DNA from: Perkinsus chesapeaki | Lineage: Eukaryota; Perkinsozoa; Perkinsida; Perkinsidae | Assembly (NCBI GenBank): GCA_013115145.1 | Contig: JAAPAO010000498.1 | Location: forward strand, 1-27,022 | DNA: 27,022 nt | Direction: 5' to 3' | Part shown: positions 11,368-21,038 of the stretch, one piece after another | Numbering within the stretch: position 1 is the first letter of the stretch | Layout: every line of letters starts with the position of its first letter | Notes under the pieces: generated by a model | Told to the model about the DNA's origin: nothing | What the model saw: only the letters and a program-made list of their open reading frames with translations | The model's database searches: none | Program-made: the position numbers and the translations under genes

Positions 11368-13048
11368 TTAGTCTTGCTCATACGTACCGACCCATTCAGC
11401 AGAGCGACCCGTGAGGTCGATGCTGATAGAATGATTCATTGGCCACATTCCCTCTGAATAAGAACGGCCTATGGGAATCCTTTGAGGAGCTCCGAAGACA
11501 TCCGACACAAACCGGCCCATGTGTCTCAAGGCCAGCTGGGAGTGAGATAGACTCTGAAAACAAAGTAATGGTTAAGTCATCGAATGCCCTTTCGTCGGTA
11601 CCGAATGCATTTGGAAGCAGTGGAACATGTTCTCATACATCTCCAACATAACGGAGCCACTCGCACTTTCGCTAAATGCTGCTATCTCCTCAGCCATGCT
11701 CTCTGACCCCCCCGCCTAACAGGGCCCACGTCATTTGTAACTCGGCAACGAATCGCTTACTTGGACCAGGATTGGAACGTTCCCAAATGCTGTCGGGGAG
11801 AGATCTCCACACGCACAAGAGAAAAGCGGATTCTGCAAGGGTGAGATAACTCGGGAAAATACAATGCGATAGGGCACCGACCTCCTCTGGATGGCCCGAT
11901 GGCGACTGGGCCCGCACGCTACTCCACTCTTTATCTGCGAAATTTCCGCTCTTCTGTACATGGTTGCTCATCTCTCCTGGTCGATCTCGACCATCCATTC
12001 TTTCCCGAGGCTTCGACGGGCGCCCGTACAAAGCGCAACTGGCAGCGTGCCAGAGTGCCGCGTTAGACAAGGCGTCTCTGCTCATGTCCAGAACACGGCG
12101 ACCTAGTCCGCCACGCAGATTGACAATCGGTGACATGGTAATGCAGCACCCGGGGTGTGGTAAGTGGCTCGCAAAATGATTTAGTTGAAGACATTTCAAG
12201 ACACCCAAGCATAGACTGCCTCCTGCTCCGTCGCCAGCCAGGACTATTCGGTTCGCTTCTACTGGGTACTTATCTTGTGACAAAATATATCTATACACGT
12301 TAACCGCTTCAAGAAGCTGAGTCGGCAATATGGCTGCTGGTGCCAGAGAATAGTTGACAATAAGACCGACGACTTTCACGCCCACCATTCCGCCGTCTCG
12401 GAGCTCTCTTTGAAGAGCCTCAATCATTCGAGCGACGAAATGGCGATGCGTAGAGACACCATTCAAGAAGCAGTAGCCGCCGCCATGAATATAATAGAGC
12501 ACGACATACTGGCTGACAGGCAGCTCATACCGTTCCTCAAGGCGGACCTGGTCATACCATATTTCCACTTATCCTGGCTAGAGGGTGGCCTACCCAGAGC
12601 CGTTCAGGTAAATCTCCTGTGCGCGGCATTGTCTTTGTTTTCAAGCCAGGGAATGCGGCACGAGCTAGCACGGAATCGTATGCCTGAATGTGGCAAAAAT
12701 GAGCAAGCCGCGTTATGGGTTACAACGCCAGACCTCTGTCACCGCAGCTCGCAGTCGCATATAGCTTCCTATCAGCCTCGACCTACGTTTCCACTCGATG
12801 TCAAACTGCTAAAGAGTACAGGGACTTCAACTACGCTTCGACCTACTTCTTCAGGAGGTTTGGTGAATAGCGCCAATCGCTCCTCCGGGCGAAGACGGCG
12901 ACGGGTGAGCCGTGCCCATAGTAACTGATATCATCGGCGATGCTATTGTTTGGTAGGGCTACAAGTTCAGCCGTCGTTCCCGTGGCAATTGCCCGACGCT
13001 GTACGTAAAATATCGTTCACTACATAGCAGCCAACAAGTACGCTGCAT
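11368..13048 (-). CDS. Hydrolase array copy 5: catalytic Ser replaced, exon 2 missing (pseudoenzyme or pseudogene)
   Basis: Exons by comparison with copies 1–4: 13048–12963 (exon 1), 12924–12847 (exon 3), 12805–12734, 12683–12594, 12547–11882, 11832–11761, 11715–11602, 11553–11368. Exon 1 keeps the family's 86 nt and ends in phase 2. The 70-nt exon 2 is absent, and the next exon starts in phase 0, so the family splice pattern shifts the frame and soon stops. A weaker donor GTCGGG after 12998 would restore the frame. GTCTGG and GTCGGT donors seem to be used elsewhere in this gene, so expression is not excluded. HGGGYCFLNG is intact, but the elbow reads GDGAGG (Gly codon 12229–12227) where the other copies have GDSAGG. 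All downstream exons remain open, with 61 residues in the last one. The lost nucleophile argues against normal esterase activity. Confidence 0.75.
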
Positions 13049-13430
13049 TATTAATAAATGAGACGCTAGAGGGTTGCTTACAGTAAAAGCTATACGGATC
13101 CACTTGAGACCCAGATAGAACCATACCCAGACATTGGTGCTGATAATGACACTAAAAAAGCATCAAAACTATCTACGAGGGCTCCTTTACCTCCAAAGCC
13201 GAGACCCCTGGGGCGACCAGAGAGGCGTCGATCGCTGCAAAAGCTTCGCCCATAATAAAAACTTTCTTCTTGCGGGCATAGAGTACTATAAAGTCCCAAC
13301 ACCCAGCATCCTAAAGCATTTACGTTACTTGACATAACAGGAATAAGAGCTGAAGCCAAAAGCTTATGAAAACTGATCTTTAGGGGTATAAGTAAATAAG
13401 TGACTATCAACTTGAAGCACCCAGAGATGG
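13049..13430. other. Intergenic, SCAMP-like gene to hydrolase copy 5
   Basis: These 382 bp lie downstream of the SCAMP-like stop and upstream of the copy 5 start. Open frames on both strands show no conserved features. This is probably the 3' untranslated region plus the copy 5 promoter or leader region. Confidence 0.45.
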
Positions 13431-14060
13431 TCACTGGCCATCAAACCTAACTGGGCAGAATCTAATCATGAGGTACATATTATAGCATAAGAAGCAGAGG
13501 TATCCAAACCACATCAGACTTTCCACGACCACCGCAAACCACCAGTAGCCTCGCACGTTGTATGTGAGGCCCTTGAGAAATCCATTTATAGCACCGCCGC
13601 CGGCCAACATGAAGTAAAGACCTATTACGAACATAATGGCGGCCGCTATCTTATGATAAAGAAGCTGCCTCCTCGAGCGCATAGCAAGGGCCAGGTATCC
13701 CGTGTAGAAGACCACAAATGTAGCAGAGCCGAAGATTACCAAGTTGAGGAAAGTGTACAGAAGCGTGACTAGAGGGGATTGATAGGCAAGAATAACAATG
13801 ATAGTGTCAACTATGTTGAGGAGAAGAACTGCTACAGCCAGTAAGAAATTGGCATGCAGTAGATTGCATCTGTGGGCAACATTGATGGGCAGGTCATCAT
13901 GGGGCTTATAATGGAAAAGCTTCGTGCCTTTTGGGTAGTTGAGGTCATTCCAGTTGGGCCCCTCTTGTGGTGGACCGCTGACATTGAAGGCGAACTGACC
14001 AGTGCCTTCCTCCGCAGCGTTGATATCTGAACTATTAGGTGGGGCCGATGGACTATGCAT
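13431..14060 (-). CDS. SCAMP-like four-helix membrane protein
   Basis: An uninterrupted frame of 209 residues. The N-terminal 60 residues are polar, with a proline-rich start and then NWNDLNYPKGTKLFHYKP followed by DDLP. This resembles the block just before the membrane core of secretory carrier membrane proteins (NWP…F…DIP). Four hydrophobic segments follow at about 66–93, 97–125, 133–160 and 172–200. A short basic loop (RSRRQ) lies between helices 2 and 3, and a Gly-rich turn lies between helices 3 and 4. The family acts in post-Golgi and endosomal vesicle traffic. It is shorter than animal SCAMPs (about 330 residues) and lacks NPF repeats. No intron is needed. Assignment rests on topology and the pre-helix motif; another tetraspan family is possible. 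Confidence 0.7.
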   Translation of the reverse strand: MHSPSAPPNSSDINAAEEGTGQFAFNVSGPPQEGPNWNDLNYPKGTKLFHYKPHDDLPINVAHRCNLLHANFLLAVAVLLLNIVDTIIVILAYQSPLVTLLYTFLNLVIFGSATFVVFYTGYLALAMRSRRQLLYHKIAAAIMFVIGLYFMLAGGGAINGFLKGLTYNVRGYWWFAVVVESLMWFGYLCFLCYNMYLMIRFCPVRFDGQ

Positions 14061-14546
14061 CTCAACAGGAAGCTAACGAGATAAAGATCTGAAGATAACA
14101 CCTTCCAACTTGAGGCACAATGAAAAAGGATGTCAATATGAGTATAGTCAAAAAGGCAGATTTGGGTCAGCCCCTAATCACAGTAAACATCTTGTCTTCG
14201 GAGGACGGTGCGACCTACAGGGATATCAATAGCGGCAGCACTGAGACTAATCCCTACCACCGCATTATGGGTGTTGCCCTCTTGTGAACAATCTGGGGTG
14301 CTACTATGCCTCTTGAGATGGTAGCGACAAAGATCCTCTGATACTTCCGGGCTCGCCACTATCCTATGGCAGCCGTACGGTACGCTAACTACGGTCTGAG
14401 ACGTCGATGGCCGCAACCGCGGAAACGACAGTGACGCACCTTGAGCGAGCGCGATAAGCGCCTCGGCTCTTCGTCATCACTTGACAAACTTTCTGAATGA
14501 GGCCCTTCGGTAGGCGTTACACCTAACACGGTTTCTGTAAGGTCGG
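14061..14546. other. Intergenic, hydrolase copy 6 to SCAMP-like gene
   Basis: These 486 bp lie between the copy 6 stop and the SCAMP-like start. The open frames present have no recognisable features. I see no repeat or RNA gene. Confidence 0.45.
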
Positions 14547-16325
14547 CTAGGAGAGAAATATACAAAAACCAATTGGATGCGGTTCACCAGCGACGTTACT
14601 CTTCCAGGCCGATATCCTTCGCTTCTGCATCGCTCCATCTTGTTCCACAACCGATACGGTCGATGATACCATTGGGCTTTCAGTCGGAGTTACTGTCACG
14701 CCCTTCAATGCCAGACACAGTCGCTTAGCCAGGAACTTGGACATACGGTTCACTGCAACCATGCCGGACGGCAGTAACTGCAAAGCAGCCCATAGTGAAG
14801 CCGTACTCGAGGCTATCTCACGTACTCGTGCGAACATCGGGAATATGTGGAACATGTCCGTGTATATTTCAATCGACAGCCTGGATAGACTGTAGACCTT
14901 CGCCCGTCGCGCCAATGCTAGAGTGTCAACCAACAGGCCTTCGCTACCTCCAGCCTGGAGCAGCAACCTCCATTTCAGTCAACTCTGAATCCCTACCTGA
15001 ACGATTATTGGTATGTCTCTGAGGCAGCTAAGGTCGGCATGAAGAGGTGAAGCCAGTGGATTCTGAAATGTGACGATAATAGTCAGAACATTGGCGGTCC
15101 GATCTGTACAAGTGTAACGTCTGTTGTCAGGGATCTTGCTCGCCTCCATGCCTTGAAGTCGCTATCCGCCGGAGGGCACTCGGGGTCAGCATTCTGAGCG
15201 TCACCGAAGAGATAAAGGTCGGCCGACATCCAAATACATGCATCCGTCAGATAGCATATGCTAGGCTCGTATGCCTGAAATGTGTACAAGCTTTCACCGT
15301 GTTGAGTGATGCAATATACCTGATTATCAATAGCCCTTCGAAGATCTAAGAATGGACTGCATACCCCCATTGCACCAGGCAAAGGCATGGGCTTCCCCCC
15401 AGGTGTTAGGTAACCCATTGAGAGAGCGATGGCCATCGAGATGGATAGGCCGCCGCCTGCAGAGTCGCCACACACAAGAATGTGTGTACTGGATGCCACA
15501 GGATACGGACTGTCCTTACTGAGCAAGTACGCGTAGCCGTTCACGGCATCCTCGACCGCAGTGGGGAAGACGTACTGAGGGGCTTTTCTGTAATCGATAA
15601 TAAAACCAACAACACGTGGGGCAACGTTGTGACCAAGAATCTCATCAAATTCCTGCTGGGTTTTAGCGACGAGGCGAGCGCAGTACTCCAAATGGGAGTG
15701 GACGCCGTCGAGGAAGATGTAGCCTCCTCCATGTAGGAAATACAGCACCACGATGGACTGAGAATTCCGCAGCCCACCCATGGACCATCGCTCCACTGGT
15801 CCTGTGTGGACCCATCTGGCAGGGACTGGTCCTACTCTGTCCTCCTCGGTTCGAATCCCAGGCATGGCGATTCGAGCGTATAACGGGAAGAAGAACGACA
15901 ACCAAGTGTCGTCGACTTTGGACACTGCAGCATAGATAAGGCTGCTCTCGGATTGCAGGATCTCGTGTGGTCTCATCATCTCAAGCACAAGCTCGACCGT
16001 CATTGGTAACTTAGGGGACTTCCTTCTCCGCAGAATAACAGTGAATACAACAAAGCGAAGGATTCGGGTAACATAATGGCTCAAAAGTCGAAGTCGAGCA
16101 GACCACGGCAGTTTCATATCCTGTAATGTGAGCCTGATAAAGCGGGCAGCAGTAGCACCTATATCATTTCCAGCAACGGGCAGCCTACCTCAAAGCGTTG
16201 ACCGATCTATATAGAACCAAAGCTCCAACTTTAATGTGGTTTTTGATGAAGTAGAGTACCAGCAGGCGGAGGATGATAATCTCCTTGCTGCGGCCAATAA
16301 TGACACACTTGACCAGAGTCTTCAT
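14547..16325 (-). CDS. Alpha/beta hydrolase (HSL/AADAC-like), divergent array copy 6
   Basis: Predicted exons: 16325–16260, an 18-nt exon 16206–16189, 16120–15320, 15274–15110, 15062–14997, 14954–14826, 14777–14547. The product is 491 residues. The start at 16325 gives 28 residues before the second family junction, as in copies 1, 3 and 4; an in-frame ATG at 16373 is the alternative. The N-terminus carries membrane-type helices (reading ILRFVVFTVIL). HGGGYIFLDG, GDSAGGGLSIS, an acid-site Glu in AGGSEGL and a His in MFHIFPMF are all present, so an active enzyme is expected. Introns 2–5 of the other copies are missing here, while the intron at 15319–15275 has no counterpart in them. The C-terminal tail is longer (76 residues after the last intron). 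Gene start is 143 bp from the DNAAF3 stop. Confidence 0.85.
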
Positions 16326-16468
16326 AAACGCCTTTATGGCTCCTTGTGGCCGAATATCCGAGAGCACTGTCATTTGGATAGGTGTGGCTGAACATACAAG
16401 AACCCGACTCGTACTGGCACTCTCAAGAAGATAACTCAATCACTGTCGCATTAACATCATACACAGGA

Positions 16469-18711
16469 TCATGCCCCGAGGGATTCCCCCTCGACAAGCC
16501 TATAGTGAACAGTCGACGGAAGGGACTCCTCTAGCTCTCGGGCCTCACCAGGCTTCATCTCCTGACAACCAGCACAGTCCTCCGAATAAACCAGTCCTGC
16601 AATGACGCTACCTGAGTGACATTAGGCGCCGTCATGCTAGGACCATCGGGCTCCAGGCCAATGCTTTTACAGGCCTCCTCGATCCTCTTGCGGTAAGCTA
16701 GCTTTTGTTTGCCAGAGAAGTGCACCTGTATGCGCGAGTCCACAGCATTAGCTGTTGACGCTGGCCTTTGCCTGATGCCTGAAGCTCTCAACCGACAGTC
16801 TACTGTACGCCGAGTCCACCAGAGCTTCTCGAAAAAGCCCGCCATCCTCCACCTTCTCATCGACGAGGAGGCTGCTCGCCAAGGAGCTACCTGCAACCGC
16901 AGCGATTTAGCCTCTTCGAGCCGTATCCCCGCCTACCAATATAAAGTCTATCAAACTTCCCTTTGAATTTCTGCTTTTGAAGAATATCCTTCCTGATGTC
17001 GCCCAGCATGAAGTGTATTCGCACCTAGCACAGCCCATCACCCCATCGACAGTCTTGAGGTTCACATTATTGAACCCCGCTGGGAGGATTCGTCCCTTGT
17101 CACCGGAGCCTTCCGTGTCACTGTCCTCCTCCTCGACCTCTTCGATAGTGCACCTCACTTGCTCAAGAGGGCTTTTGTATCTTTGGACCACTCCCCCTCG
17201 TTCCACCATTAGGCTGATAGAAGACTCACGGGTAGGATTCCTCCCCTTTGGTCTTCGGTGGCAGGGCCTTCACTTGCCGCGTTACTATCTCGCTTAATAT
17301 ACAGGCCAGATTGAAGTCTGCGATCTCATGGCTGCTATGGACATGTTGCTCGTTAGACGTCTGAAGTGCATCCAGTCCCACTACAAGGCACCTCCTTCAC
17401 CAGACACCTTAAACAGGCGCTCCTGGTCACACTTATTATATGCCTCGGCACCGAAGCAGGCTAATGGAGAGTTGATGATGTCCGCCCAGAAGCCGCGAAC
17501 CTTATAAGAGAGAAATGGTAGCGAAACTGTTCAGAGCCAACCGAAGCCAACCTGCACGCTGGTCCCCTTGGAGCGACATCGACCATCTACGTAACTTGCC
17601 ATGGTCCTATTGGGCTCGTCATATGTCCCTAGTCGAGTCTCGTAACATATTCCCGTCAAACCAAAGGATTTGTACTCCTACAACAAGCCAGTAGGTCCCC
17701 TCCCGCCAGAGAGCTCGTGCGACCTGCCAATGGACGGCAGGGGCTACGGTTCTGATGCCGTTGTGGTAGTCCCAGTCAAGGAGGTTCTTCCTGTGCTCGT
17801 AGCGTGTCTTATAATAGCCACGCAATCGCTGATCACGGAGAGACTTGGCGTCGAACTCTACGGACTCATACCAGAATCCTGAGTGACAAACCGCTGTGGA
17901 CGGGATCAGCGCAGCAATGAACGTCGAATGCCTTGCAAAAGATGGCTGTACACTTCTTGGGTCGATCGTCAAGTCGGGAGCAACCTTCTTACCGATGGAC
18001 TCGTGAACGGCATCTCTATCCTTGAACTTGAGCGTCGAAAAGTCCAGCAGCTTCGAGAGACCTGGCGATGACCCAATAATCAGCGTTGTCAGTCTGTAGG
18101 AACGCACCAGCCAAGGAAGGGTCCTCATCGGCATCGCCACTGACAAGAGCTTGTAGCCGTCTCACTTGCTCTGACAAGTATCGAGCATCCTTCTTTCGTA
18201 TCTTATCGACCCACCAATAACCAGGTTCAACCATTAATGCCCTCACCAGTGCATTTCCATATAGTGACAGGAATAGCTCGCAGCGTTCTCTGATGGTGAG
18301 TTGGGGATTGGCGACGAGATCCAAAAAGAAGATATGTCTGGCCAGAGTCTCGGGCGAAGATTCGTGGACCTACCACGACAAGCTTTTCTGGGCCCAAAGA
18401 TACCTCTCCCACATAAAAGTGCAGCGGTGGGTCATCACTGTGTCGCCTCGCCAACGTCTTCAATATATGCCTGATGTCCCCGGCGCCAGAAGTGAGGATG
18501 TTCAGAGACGACCGGGCTGAATCGGGCAACCATACGGAGGACAGATTTTGCGTATACTACGGGGCAGTTGGCCCTTGCTCTGTGCAAGCGGTTCATTGAT
18601 GAGATCGCTGGCAAAGCTATTGCCCCACATCTGCGTGAAGCCTATCGCCTCGCTGATCTCACCAACGTGGAGAGACGGAGGAGCAGATGCCAGAGAGAAG
18701 GGGACCGCCAT
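16469..18711 (-). CDS. DNAAF3: Dynein axonemal assembly factor 3 homologue
   Basis: DNAAF3 (PF22 in Chlamydomonas) is a cytoplasmic factor needed to preassemble axonemal dynein arms. Thirteen exons splice to 528 residues: 18711–18561, 18516–18404, 18348–18141, 18061–17993, 17878–17682, 17638–17552, 17500–17408, 17360–17230, 17180–17066, 17024–16937, 16890–16809, about 16771–16612, 16561–16469. Family blocks appear in order: GFTQMWGNSFASDL near the start, GAGDIRHILKTL, LARHIFF followed by LSLYGNALVR, LKFKDRDA, DQRLRGYYKTRYE followed by DWDYHNGI, DEPNRTMAS, VRGFWADI, TSNEQHVHSSHEI and VRIHFMLGD. Length matches the animal protein (about 540). An acidic stretch (EEVEEEDSDTEGSGD) sits before the last conserved region. 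The donor ending exon 2 and the acceptor of exon 12 are my best choice among two or three in-frame options. Confidence 0.93.
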
Positions 18712-18802
18712 CTTGAAACAAGAATAGCTAACGCACGCACTACTCCAACACAGTGCGCGTTAGCACCGGTAACCAAACAACATCGCGGCAAGCATGAAGC
18801 TG

Positions 18803-19648
18803 CTACTTATCATCAAAACCCCACGCGAGACAGCGCGCCTCTGAACACGGAACGATACTTGGCCGAACTCTAATTATATACTCACCCATATCTTTAAACC
18901 TTTGCATTCCACAATGAACATATGTTATCGGACGTAGGCTTTTGATGTACTCCAATGCTTCATCACTTGTGAGACCAAGTCGGCGGAGCAAACCATAAGT
19001 ACACATGCCAGTTCTGTGGACTCCAGCGGCGCTGACCGATGACTTTGGCGTACCAGGAACGCACATAATAGCTACCAATGAATTAAAATATTCTTCCCTT
19101 CTTTCAAAAGCTCAATGAGAGCATCAAAAAGCGCCATTAGACGATCGTGACCGTCTTCGTATCCTCTGTGCTGGTAGTAGCAGGACCAGAAGTTACACTG
19201 AATCCACTGCATACCAAGGGCCGAGCAGGTACTGAAGGAACAGACGCGGACTGGGGGGCGGTAGAGGCCGATGCTCTCACGTGGGTATCATTTCAATCTG
19301 TCGCTGTTCTAGTTTGCCTTGCAAAGTGACGATGACGTCGCACTGCTCTACTTCACGAGCATAGACCAGCTGCTGTTTGGAGGGAAAGTGCCATAGGCAC
19401 AGTCGGCCTGGACGGAGGAGATCCCAATACAAACGGATAGAGAGAGATTCCCCGAGAATCGACGCAAGTTACCAACAGACCCGAAAGCCGTCGAGGTGCA
19501 GCCACGAACCGGGGGTGTTTTTCTGACAAAAATGCGGCACGTGGATCCTCGCTGATGGTCGACATCAACTCAATCGTAAGAAATTACTGCGCAAGACACT
19601 CCTACGTCTTGTGGTTATCAGAGAGCTCTCCAATGGTAAGCGAATCAT
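18803..19648 (-). CDS. Cys-based protein tyrosine/dual-specificity phosphatase
   Basis: Six exons: 19648–19606, 19547–19473, 19407–19281, 19231–19076, 19031–18886, 18840–18803. They splice to 194 residues. Introns are 44–65 nt. The active-site loop HCAAGVHRTG fits HC-x5-R and is formed across an intron (19075–19032) that splits the Cys codon. It is preceded by LLKEGKNILI and followed by a helix and LGLTSDEALEYIKSLRP, the usual order in compact dual-specificity phosphatases. Upstream are GRLCLWHFP and a CDVIVTL strand. The enzyme should remove phosphate from Ser/Thr/Tyr or another phospho-substrate through a cysteinyl intermediate. The acid loop is probably around the HRGYEDGHDR segment. The substrate is unknown. 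The first-exon donor has one in-frame alternative. Confidence 0.87.
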
Positions 19649-19744
19649 TGAGGTCTTAAACGCTTCCTATGTCTATTCCAGCTGCACAACGAGTGTCCCC
19701 ATGGATTATTGACCAACTAACACGAGGCATCGGCAAAGTTGACG

Positions 19745-20856
19745 TTACTGTGCTTTCTTAGCAAGCTTGATTTGAACAACCACGACCTCTGGTGAGAGGT
19801 ATTCCTCCTTTGCCACGCGCAGCTTCCCACCAGACTTGGCGAGAGCGCAAAAGTCGTCGACATCGTGACGAGCATTTCGAAGAGTGATGGCAAACATGGC
19901 CACACCCTCGGGCGCGAGAGATCTCTCGAGAACACGAACGAGGCCGGGCCAGACGAAACGGTTACCGTAGAGAATCTGAATAGGGCACAAAGATCAGCGG
20001 CACGAACCGGAAACATCCGGCGATGATATAAAATAAGTGCAATAGAGAGGATGCCATTAACGACTATGATTCGGCACCAAGTAGACACACGCTGATGCGT
20101 TACCTCGCAGCAAACAACAACATCCACACAGCCTTCAATCTCCACTGGGAAGCTATCCTCATCAACCCAATCAAGCGCCAAGGCTTTAGCCCGGCCTTTC
20201 AGACGAGGATTCAGCTTAGAACTGCAGTTGACTTCAAGTAAAGGAAAGAGTTCAGGAAGATCAGATATATATACCTAACAACAACAACGCACTCGAGATA
20301 TGGGGACAGAATTGTGCGATGTCGGTCATTCTAACACTGGCTTCCAAAGCGCGGCGGTAAAGAGATTCATATTTCCTACATCAGCTGCACCATCCGCTGC
20401 TAGAGCTAGAGATGTTACGCCTGTGCCTTCACCAAGGCCAAGGATTCGGAGGCCCTTATAGCTCCGTCGATGCTTACCAGCCCAGTTCAAGAAACGAATC
20501 TGATTACAAAGAAATGATTCCCTTCTGGAATAGCGCATGCGTGCACTTTCCAATAAAGCTCTTCCCCCACCTACTGCAGCATCGAACCATAGCACACTCC
20601 CCAAGGATTCCGAGACAGATTCCGGAAGCTTATCGACAAGCTCCGATGGCGGATGTGATTTCTGAAGGCGAAAGCAGCAATCCTACTAATTTTGTGGCGC
20701 GGTGAGGCTCCTCTCTCTTACCCTGGGGCATCTGGAGTGGGAACAAATCCCTTCTGTGTACGTTGCGCCCTCAAAAGCGGAGTCGTCTGCTACGTCGAAG
20801 TTGACGACGTGGAACGAGTGCCCCCGAAATGTGAAGCGACTGCAGACCCAGTCCAT
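19745..20856 (-). CDS. METTL21-like (methyltransferase 16 family) protein methyltransferase
   Basis: Five exons: 20856–20722, 20661–20391, 20340–20275, 20231–20104, 19975–19745. They splice to 276 residues. Introns are 60, 50, 43 and 128 nt, all GT–AG. The Rossmann motif I is GLRILGLGEGTGVTSLAL, followed by the acidic second strand VRMTDI, and a VDVVVCCEILYGN strand. That last strand is the position where METTL21/EEF2KMT enzymes carry a D/E-x-x-Y motif, here CEILYG. Upstream is the family's WFDAAVGGGRALLE block. Such enzymes transfer methyl from S-adenosylmethionine, usually to a lysine of a chaperone or translation factor; the target here cannot be told. It is 97 bp upstream of the phosphatase gene. 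The start is the ATG opening a 45-codon exon. Confidence 0.88.
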
Positions 20857-21038
20857 AGCCGCTAATTAAGTCGAACAGAAACAGAGGAACTGCCGAAAGC
20901 ATTATTCTGACACCTCTAGCTGTACAGGCCCTGAAGCACTGCAACGCAAAACGCAATATTACAATAACAACGAGCATGTAGCGAATTAATAAAGACATCA
21001 CATTCTTTCGAGACAGGTGGCAAATTCTACATAGTCCC

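Noticed and set aside
12410-12928. 172-codon plus-strand open frame
   Set aside because: It runs antisense across exons 3–6 of hydrolase copy 5, whose lengths match the family template.
13090-13434. 114-codon minus-strand frame overlapping the end of the SCAMP-like gene
   Set aside because: The SCAMP-like frame ends in a clean stop at 13431, and this frame has no motif or splice link.
18349-20390. Apparent one-base-off splice junctions in the methyltransferase, phosphatase and DNAAF3 genes, suggesting frameshifts or non-canonical introns
   Set aside because: Each was solved by another GT–AG pair: intron 20390–20341, intron 19280–19232 and intron 18403–18349 give the conserved protein in frame.
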